Below, piece by piece: positions 6,713 through 12,284 of a stretch of DNA of 12,284 nt; position 1 is the first letter of the stretch; the number at the start of each line of letters is the position of its first letter. Position numbers and translations under genes: made by a program. Below the pieces are notes generated by a model, which had not been told where the DNA came from, did not search any database, and saw only the letters and a program-made list of their open reading frames with translations. Source of the stretch: Actinomycetota bacterium (GTDB taxonomy: Bacteria; Actinomycetota; Acidimicrobiia; Acidimicrobiales; JACDEA01); the NCBI GenBank assembly GCA_013816725.1, contig JACDEA010000028.1, positions 1-12,284 of the forward strand, in the 5' to 3' direction.

Positions 6713-9700
6713 TCGCGCGATATGTCTGGGCGGACCTGATCCGCAACCCCCGGCGCACACTCGCCACCATGGTCGGCGTGACGCTCGGCGTCGGGCTCAG
6801 TTGCGCGGTGCTGTTCTTCGTCGACGGACTGTCGGCATCGATGACCCAGCGCGCGGTTGCCCCCCTCCCGATCGACATGCAGCGGGTGCTCAACACGCCG
6901 GTCGCCGCTCATCTGCAATTGGACCAACGCATCGTGCCCGACGGACAGGTGCAGGCGGGCGCGGTCGTTCGGGTTCACCTCACCGTTCGCAACGCCGACG
7001 TCGTCCCTGCCAACGAGGTTGTCGTACGGTCAGAGCCGCCGTCCGGGTTCGCCTTCATGCAGGGCTCGGCCTCGCTCGGTGGAACCACGATCGACTCCGC
7101 CAGCGGCAACCCGTTCTTCGTCGGTGTGTCCAAAGCGGGCCTGAACCTCGGCACGATCGACGCCGGCGCCACGCGCGCTATCGAGTATGCCGCCACCGCA
7201 TCCGCCGGTGCGGATCTGTCGAAGCTGCCGTTCCGCTCGACGGTGTCGAGCCGGGAGGCGCTCACACCCATCGACGCCAACGCGGCAGCACGCGTCGAGC
7301 TCGGCCGCCTCGCGGCTGACATTGCCGGGCTCGACGGCGTGGCCTTCGCCGCGCAGCTCTCGTTCGCCGATCTGCCCTCTGGAGCCCTTGAGTCCGGTTC
7401 GCACACCGAGCCGCGACCGGCCCGGGTGTTCGGATTCGACGGCGGCTATGTCGGGCACGACCACACGATCCGGCTGACCGAGGGCAAGCAGCTAGCCGGC
7501 TACGGGCTGCTCACCGCCGAAGCGGCGCGGAGTATGGGGGTGGGCGTCGGCGGCAGGGTCTCGGTGGGCCTCCCCGATGGCAGCCAGATGGGCGTGCCCA
7601 TCAGCGGCATTGTCGATCTCAGCCGGGCTCGCTCGCTCTTCGCCAGCCGGCTCGGAAATCACTTCGAGGTATTCCAGTACGTCCCTGCATCAGTTGTGGT
7701 CGATCCGGCAATGTTTGCCGAGGTCGTCCTGCCCGCGTTCGAACGGGCCGCGACCCACCGCGGCGAGCGGGTGAAGAGCCTGCCCACACGGGAGGTCGAC
7801 ATCGGCGTGAAGCGAGAGTTGCTGAACGCCGACCCGAGCACCGCCCTGAAGCAGACGGAGCGGATCGGTGCGTCGGTATCGGCGGTCGCTGGCCGCCAGG
7901 ACTTCCTGCTCGACAACATTTCCAACACGCTCAGCGTGGCCCGCGCCGACGCCAACGTCGCCAAGCGACTGTTCTTGTTCCTCGGGGTTCCCGGCGGACT
8001 CCTTGCCGCGATGCTCGCGGCCTACGCCGGCAATGTGCTCGCCGCTGCGCAGCGCCGTGAACAGGCGACGCTCCGCATTCGGGGCGCGAGCAGACGTCAC
8101 CTGCTGGCGATGCTGACTCTGCGCGTGCTCTGCATCACGGTCGTCGGCTCCATCGTCGGTGTCGCGCTCGGCTACACATCGGCCGCCTTGGTGGTCGGTA
8201 ACGCGACCTTGACTCGCGCCGCGACGGGGAGGCTCGTGGCCTCAGGTGTGTTGGGCACCCTGATCGGTCTACTAGCGACAGGCGCAGCCCTCTACATCAC
8301 CGGCCGGCGCTCGATCGACCGCGAGATCAACGAGGACCGCTCCCGTGTGGAGGCGCGGGTCCCGGTTTGGCGGCGCTATCGCCTCGACCTCGTCGGGGTG
8401 TTCGTTGTCGCGGTCGCGACGGCGATTGCGGTCAAGGCCTCGGCGTTCAACGGCGTGCCCGGCTCCGTCTACGTGGGTCGCTCGGTCCAGCTCCCGCTGG
8501 CCCTCCTAGTTCTGCCTATCGCCGCGTGGATCGCGGGCGGCCTTCTCGCCGGCCGTTGCTTCGCCTCGATCCTGCGGGCGCGTAGCGCGAGGTCAACGTC
8601 GGACTTCGCCCGGCCGCTACGGCTCTTGTACCGGCTCAGCATGCGTCGCCGATCCTGGGCCGTCGCCGAGGCCGCCGTGGTCGTCGGTTTGATCGTCGCC
8701 TTGGGGACGAGCCTCGCGGTGTTCACCGCGTCGTACGGCCAGGCCAAGGCGGCCGACGCTCGCTATGTCACCGGCTCGGATATCCGCATCACGCCGACGC
8801 CGGGCAACGATCGAACGTACCGCTCGGCTGATCGCTCCGAGTTCCAGATCGACGGCGTTGGCACGGTGACGCCGGTTGTCTACAGCACGCAGAACGTCAT
8901 CATCCAGAGCCACCGCACCTCTGATCCGATGAACCTCGCGGCGCTGGACGCCACGGCCTATGCGCACATAGCACCGCTCAAGGACAACCAGTTCTCGACA
9001 TCGACCGCGGCGCGAGCCATCAAGTCGTTGGCCACGCAACCGGACGCCGTGCTCCTGAATGCGAACCAAGCCGACTTCCTCCAGGCGCAAGTCGGCGACA
9101 CCGTGCAGGTGCTGTTGGCCCGGGGAACAGCCGAGCAGGTGCAGGCCAAGCTGAAGGTGGTCGGCCTCTTCGAACGCCTCCCCGGCTTCCCCGATGGTGT
9201 CGACGCCCTGATGAACCTCGCCAAACACGAGGCTGCGCTGTCGACGACCGTTCCAAACTTCTTCCTCGCGCAGACCGTTAACGCGTCTGATGTCACGTTG
9301 GATCGGGCGGTCACCGCGTTGCGCAACGGGCCCGCGGCAGGGGGCGGGCTGAACATCGAGTCCCGGGCGACGGCGCTGGCCAAAGACCAGTCCAGCCTGG
9401 CCGCGCTCAACATTCGCGGGCTCCTCGACCTCGACTCGACGTACGCGCTGGCGATGGGCACCGTCGCCATCGCCATCTTCGTTTTCGGGCTGCTGCTCCA
9501 GCGTCGGCGTGAGTACGTCACGCTTCGCGCCCAGGGCCTGCATCCTCGAGCCATCCGAACGCTCATCGCCGCCGAGGCCGGCACGGTGGCGGTGGCGGGC
9601 TGTGTTAGCGGTGTCGTGGTCGGCCTCGTGATGGGCGTCTACTTCATCAACGTGCTCCGACCGTTGTTCGTTCTCACGCCGCCGTATCACGTGCCGGTCG

Positions 9701-9813
9701 GATCGGTGCTTGGGGTGGTCGCGTCGGTCCTCGTCGCTACAACGGTCACGTCGGTGGCGGCATCGTCACTCGTAAACCGGCTCCGCGCCACCGAGCTCCT
9801 GCGCGACGAGTAA
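6709..9813 (+). CDS. Giant FtsX-type ABC permease with two FtsX domains and a DUF11/Ig-like insert
   Basis: A 1034-residue permease of the MacB/FtsX superfamily, which usually moves lipids, lipoproteins or peptides by mechanotransmission. I see about ten membrane segments: near 18-40; then 421-445, 470-495, 509-531, 559-580, 595-618 and 655-680; then 912-933, 955-982 and 998-1022. The first large extracytoplasmic region (about 41-420) begins with a beta-rich DUF11/CARDB-like module (about 69-186): VRVHLTVRNADVVPANEVVV, a PPSGF turn, GLNLGTIDAGATRAIEY. This is followed by a MacB-periplasmic-core-like part. The second extracytoplasmic region is about 681-911 (DAVLLNANQADFLQAQVGD, LKVVGLFERLPGFPDG). 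The FtsX coupling segments appear as RREQATLRIRGASRRHLLAM and RRREYVTLRAQGLHPRAIRT. One polypeptide thus carries both FtsX halves. GTG6709 overlaps the ATPase stop, with GAGG at 6698-6701 seven bases upstream. Substrate is unknown. Confidence 0.9.
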   Translation: MIARYVWADLIRNPRRTLATMVGVTLGVGLSCAVLFFVDGLSASMTQRAVAPLPIDMQRVLNTPVAAHLQLDQRIVPDGQVQAGAVVRVHLTVRNADVVPANEVVVRSEPPSGFAFMQGSASLGGTTIDSASGNPFFVGVSKAGLNLGTIDAGATRAIEYAATASAGADLSKLPFRSTVSSREALTPIDANAAARVELGRLAADIAGLDGVAFAAQLSFADLPSGALESGSHTEPRPARVFGFDGGYVGHDHTIRLTEGKQLAGYGLLTAEAARSMGVGVGGRVSVGLPDGSQMGVPISGIVDLSRARSLFASRLGNHFEVFQYVPASVVVDPAMFAEVVLPAFERAATHRGERVKSLPTREVDIGVKRELLNADPSTALKQTERIGASVSAVAGRQDFLLDNISNTLSVARADANVAKRLFLFLGVPGGLLAAMLAAYAGNVLAAAQRREQATLRIRGASRRHLLAMLTLRVLCITVVGSIVGVALGYTSAALVVGNATLTRAATGRLVASGVLGTLIGLLATGAALYITGRRSIDREINEDRSRVEARVPVWRRYRLDLVGVFVVAVATAIAVKASAFNGVPGSVYVGRSVQLPLALLVLPIAAWIAGGLLAGRCFASILRARSARSTSDFARPLRLLYRLSMRRRSWAVAEAAVVVGLIVALGTSLAVFTASYGQAKAADARYVTGSDIRITPTPGNDRTYRSADRSEFQIDGVGTVTPVVYSTQNVIIQSHRTSDPMNLAALDATAYAHIAPLKDNQFSTSTAARAIKSLATQPDAVLLNANQADFLQAQVGDTVQVLLARGTAEQVQAKLKVVGLFERLPGFPDGVDALMNLAKHEAALSTTVPNFFLAQTVNASDVTLDRAVTALRNGPAAGGGLNIESRATALAKDQSSLAALNIRGLLDLDSTYALAMGTVAIAIFVFGLLLQRRREYVTLRAQGLHPRAIRTLIAAEAGTVAVAGCVSGVVVGLVMGVYFINVLRPLFVLTPPYHVPVGSVLGVVASVLVATTVTSVAASSLVNRLRATELLRDE

Positions 9814-9921
9814 GCGCCCGTCTACCGCGCAGGTTGCCAAGGAGTACAACTACGGATGAGCTCCTCGCCAGGGCAGGCCTGCCGCTGCAGTCGGTCGCGA
9901 CAACGGCCTCGCCGAGCTCGG
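9814..9921. terminator. Convergent intergenic gap with two short palindromes, possible two-way terminator
   Basis: These 108 bases separate the converging permease and PEP-type genes. GGCAGGCCTGCC at 9872-9883 is a perfect 12-base palindrome, and CCGAGCTCGG at 9912-9921 a perfect 10-base palindrome abutting the minus-strand stop. CTCGG-TCA-CCGAG at 9917-9929 also forms a 5-bp stem around that stop. None has a T-run, and short palindromes are frequent in G+C-rich DNA, so a terminator role is only suggested by the convergent position. No gene was seen in the gap. Confidence 0.25.
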
Positions 9922-11754
9922 TCACCGAGGCGACGGTCGCAGACGCTCGTCACCAGAGCGTGCGAGCACCCGGACGATCCCGCGGTCACCGTCGACCTCG
10001 ATCAGGTCACCGTCGCGCACCCGGGATGTCGCGTCGGTGACACTGACGACGGCGGGGATGCCGATCTCACGGGCGACTATCGCGGCGTGGGATTGCTGCG
10101 CGCCGACGTCGATGACGACGGCTTCGGCGGCGAGGAAGAGTGGGGTCCACGCCGGGTCTGTGATCGGCGCGATCATGATCTCCCCGGGTTCGAGCGCGCC
10201 AGGGTCGCTCGGATCCACGAGCACCCGTGCCCGTCCGCGGCGAACGCCGGGTGAGACGCCGAGCCCGACGAGCTCGTCACCTACATCGGCGAGCGCGAGC
10301 GCGCGGGAAGCGGTTCGAAGGGGCCACGTCGACGGGTCAGAGATGGGCGCCACGAAGACGAACGGTGGCACGCGAGCTTGCAGGTAGTCCCGCCGCGCTG
10401 CTCGTTCGGAGATGAGTTCCGCGAACGACGGCGGGTCGGCCAGGAACGCCGGGAGTTCCTCGCGAGTCACCAGCCAGCAGTCGCGGCGTTCGACCGGCCC
10501 ACCTCGCGCCTGTGCCCGTCGCGCCAGCTCGAACAGCGCACGGCGAGTGCCGTAAAGCGCGAGCACGAGAGTCCCCTTCGCGCGCTCCCGCCCGATGGCA
10601 GCGTTGCCCGCGGCGCGCAGGAGGCGGTCCAGGACCGGCCGGACCGGCCTGGGAATACTCGATCGCACGTCCTGGGCGGCGGCGGCACGCTCGTCGGCCA
10701 GGCGTACGCCGGCGGCGACCGGGTCGGCGTCCGGAGAGGTCAGCCGAAGGCGCTCGACGGCGGCGAGGGCGAGCGATGGATCGGTGCCCCACGTGTCGGA
10801 GGCGAGTTCGTATTCGTCAGGGCCGCGCGAGCCGAACTCGTCGAGGAAGGCATCGAAACGGTCGACGAACGCCGCGACCGCAACGTGGTCAATGTTCGCA
10901 CGGAGTCGTCCGTCGAGGCCGATCACTCCAGCGTCGAAGTGGGCCGAGAGCACGGTGTCGGCTGCGACGGAGCGGCCCAGCTCCCAGAGACGCAGCGACG
11001 GGCCCGTCGTCTCGATGCCGCCGATGCCCGAGGTGAGGCGGATGATGACGCCTGGGTCGATGCGAGCACGGCGCGAGCCAAGCCGCTCCACGAGCGCCGA
11101 TAGGACGCCAGCGATTCCCGACGCGTAAAGGAGCGACCGCATGTGCGCGGCGAACCATCGCGGCGTGGTGTCGACGATCTCGACAAGCTCCTCGTCCGAC
11201 GCCGTCGTCAGATCCGGCAGGTCGCGGAGCCAGGACACGACCGCCTTGCGCTCGGCGTCGAGTGCGGAAAAGTCGATGCCGCGTATCGATCGCAGCAGGA
11301 ATCTCCCGAGTCGAAGGGTGGCGGCCGCGCTGCGATCGCCGCGCTGGCACACGTACGGCGGCGCGTCCGACGCGCCGAACATCTGCACATCGATGTCGGC
11401 GATCGACATCCCAGGGGTGCGCACGCCCATCAGCCGGCTCAACGACAGGTTTAGGTGGAGGTAGCCACCGAATACGCCACTCATCACCGCCCGGTCGGGT
11501 TCACCGAGATCACGTGGGACGACCGCGCCCATCTCGATGAGTGCCCGGGCCTGGCCTTCACGGGCCGCCGATCCCATGAGCGAGCCGGTGAGCGGCGTCA
11601 TCACGTTCGGGAAGATCTCGCCGGCGTTGCCTCGTCCATAGATCGGGAATCGCGTGCTCGGCACGTCGTCCACCACCCAATGTGCGGTCACGCCGTGCAC
11701 GCTGACAGGTTCCCAATTGCAATGGGAGGCACCGCCCGCCGAGGAGGCGATCAC
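9922..11754 (-). CDS. PEP-utilising enzyme family protein: phospho-histidine mobile domain with RPH-like helical domain, no ATP-grasp
   Basis: About 610 residues if started at GTG11754. The C-terminus is the swivelling phospho-histidine domain of PEP synthase, pyruvate phosphate dikinase and rifampin phosphotransferase: GLGVSPGVRRGRARVL, GEIMIAPITDPAWTPLF, then QQSHAAIVAREIGIPAVV with the catalytic histidine (residue 556), close to the consensus TSHAAIVARELGIPAVV. The N-terminal part begins WVVDDVPSTRFPIYGRGN and FPNVMTPLTGSLMG, like the substrate-binding domain of the rifampin phosphotransferase group, followed by a long helical region. The N-terminal ATP-grasp domain of those enzymes is absent, so phosphate must come from another protein, or the protein has a different job. 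GTG11754 overlaps the cyclase TGA by 4 bases. In-frame TTG11778 (8 residues longer), GTG11700 and GTG11691 are alternatives, and conserved-looking sequence begins only after GTG11691. Substrate is not recognisable. Confidence 0.82.
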   Translation of the reverse strand: MIASSAGGASHCNWEPVSVHGVTAHWVVDDVPSTRFPIYGRGNAGEIFPNVMTPLTGSLMGSAAREGQARALIEMGAVVPRDLGEPDRAVMSGVFGGYLHLNLSLSRLMGVRTPGMSIADIDVQMFGASDAPPYVCQRGDRSAAATLRLGRFLLRSIRGIDFSALDAERKAVVSWLRDLPDLTTASDEELVEIVDTTPRWFAAHMRSLLYASGIAGVLSALVERLGSRRARIDPGVIIRLTSGIGGIETTGPSLRLWELGRSVAADTVLSAHFDAGVIGLDGRLRANIDHVAVAAFVDRFDAFLDEFGSRGPDEYELASDTWGTDPSLALAAVERLRLTSPDADPVAAGVRLADERAAAAQDVRSSIPRPVRPVLDRLLRAAGNAAIGRERAKGTLVLALYGTRRALFELARRAQARGGPVERRDCWLVTREELPAFLADPPSFAELISERAARRDYLQARVPPFVFVAPISDPSTWPLRTASRALALADVGDELVGLGVSPGVRRGRARVLVDPSDPGALEPGEIMIAPITDPAWTPLFLAAEAVVIDVGAQQSHAAIVAREIGIPAVVSVTDATSRVRDGDLIEVDGDRGIVRVLARSGDERLRPSPR

Positions 11755-12284
11755 GGCACCACCGAGTAGAGCCTCCAAGGTGCGGGAACACCCTTAAGTC
11801 GGTGCTCGCCGTGGTCTGCGAAGTCGATGCCCGATCCGGCGACGAGATCGGTAACCGTGCGCGACACCAGTACCTCGCCGGGACCGGCCAACGCAGCGAC
11901 GCGTGCTGCGATGTGAACGGCGATGCCACCGATGTCGGTGTCCATCAGCTCGACCTCACCGGTGTGAAGGCCGGTGCGGACCTCCAGGCCGAGCGCCCGA
12001 CTGGCTTCGCCGAGGGCGACGGCGCACCGAACGGCTCTGGCGGGTCCATCGAAGGTGGCAAGAAAGTCGTCGCCTCGGGTGTTGATCTCGCGCCCGTGGA
12101 AGCGGCGCAGGGTTTCCCGCACGGTGGAGCGGTACCGCTCCAGCAGGGCGCGCCACGCGTGATCGCCCAACTCGCTCGCCCGCTCGGTCGATGACGAGAT
12201 ATCGGTGAAGAGGATCGTCGCGAGTACGCGGTCCACGTCGATATCGGGACGCTCACCGGTGAGAAACGCCTCGATCTCCGCGAG
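11751..12284 (-). CDS. Class III adenylate/guanylate cyclase catalytic domain, 5' part outside the window
   Basis: The frame is open to the right edge, so only the last 177 residues are seen. It starts in the linker EIEAFLTGERPDIDVDRVLA, which I know from proteins with an N-terminal alpha/beta-hydrolase domain such as mycobacterial Rv1900c-type cyclases; that upstream domain is inferred. GTG12236 inside the frame is not a likely start because the linker reads on before it. Catalytic features, numbered in the visible part: ILFTDIS with metal Asp28, NTRGDDFLATF with metal Asp72, HTGEVE (107-112), DIGGIAVHIAARV (117-129) with Arg128, and the ending EHRLKGVPAPWRLYSV. The purine-selecting lysine position is Asn68 and the transition-state asparagine position is His124, so activity and ATP/GTP preference are uncertain. 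Asp117 is kept. The stop overlaps the probable start of the PEP-type gene, so the two are probably co-expressed. Confidence 0.9.
   Translation of the reverse strand, partial: LAEIEAFLTGERPDIDVDRVLATILFTDISSSTERASELGDHAWRALLERYRSTVRETLRRFHGREINTRGDDFLATFDGPARAVRCAVALGEASRALGLEVRTGLHTGEVELMDTDIGGIAVHIAARVAALAGPGEVLVSRTVTDLVAGSGIDFADHGEHRLKGVPAPWRLYSVVP

Noticed and set aside
8617..9690. A 357-residue minus-strand open frame opposite the permease.
   Set aside because: It is rich in Arg, His, Glu and Gly with no domain signal and is fully contained in a convincing permease gene.
9856..10254. A plus-strand open frame with ATG 9856 beginning in the convergent gap.
   Set aside because: Its first part is Ser/Arg-rich with no family resemblance, and most of it lies antisense to the end of the PEP-type gene.
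10378..11103. A 241-residue plus-strand open frame opposite the PEP-type gene.
   Set aside because: The minus strand carries recognisable PEP-enzyme motifs here. This frame has none and is an antisense shadow.
11755..11778. TTG 11778 as start of the PEP-type gene.
   Set aside because: It adds 8 residues inside the cyclase coding region, and GTG 11754 gives the 4-base overlap seen repeatedly in this window. It cannot be excluded.

Overview
The window is dense, high-G+C bacterial DNA, about two-thirds or more G+C by eye. Starts are often GTG or TTG, and adjacent genes repeatedly share 4 bases (ATGA or GTGA). These traits and the protein families point to Actinomycetota, perhaps a marine or soil Acidimicrobiia-like lineage. 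That assignment is inference; no rRNA or marker gene is present. I saw no tRNA, rRNA, CRISPR array, insertion sequence or phage gene.

Left part (54-4343, + strand): a biotin cluster bioA-bioF-bioD with coupled starts. It covers three of the four late steps: KAPA synthase (BioF), DAPA aminotransferase (BioA) and dethiobiotin synthetase (BioD). Biotin synthase is not in view. A SpoIIE/RsbU-type PP2C phosphatase with a GAF-like N-terminus follows 26 bases after bioD and may be read from the same transcript.

Middle part (4344-9813, + strand): a 124-base gap with two perfect inverted repeats and a short direct repeat. After it comes a tightly overlapped four-gene unit: a predicted lipoprotein of an uncharacterised family, two different MacB/LolD-type ABC ATPases, and one very large FtsX-type permease. 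The permease has about ten membrane segments, and its first extracytoplasmic region begins with a DUF11/Ig-like module. This looks like a complete cell-envelope ABC machine of unknown substrate, and it is the best candidate in the window for an undescribed system.

Right part (12284-9922, - strand, convergent with the ABC unit): the C-terminal part of a class III nucleotide cyclase, entering from the right edge. Its linker resembles that of alpha/beta-hydrolase-cyclase fusions, and its active-site residues are non-canonical. Its stop overlaps the probable start of a PEP-synthase-type protein. That protein has the swivelling phospho-histidine domain and a large helical domain but no ATP-grasp domain, so it probably needs a partner encoded elsewhere.
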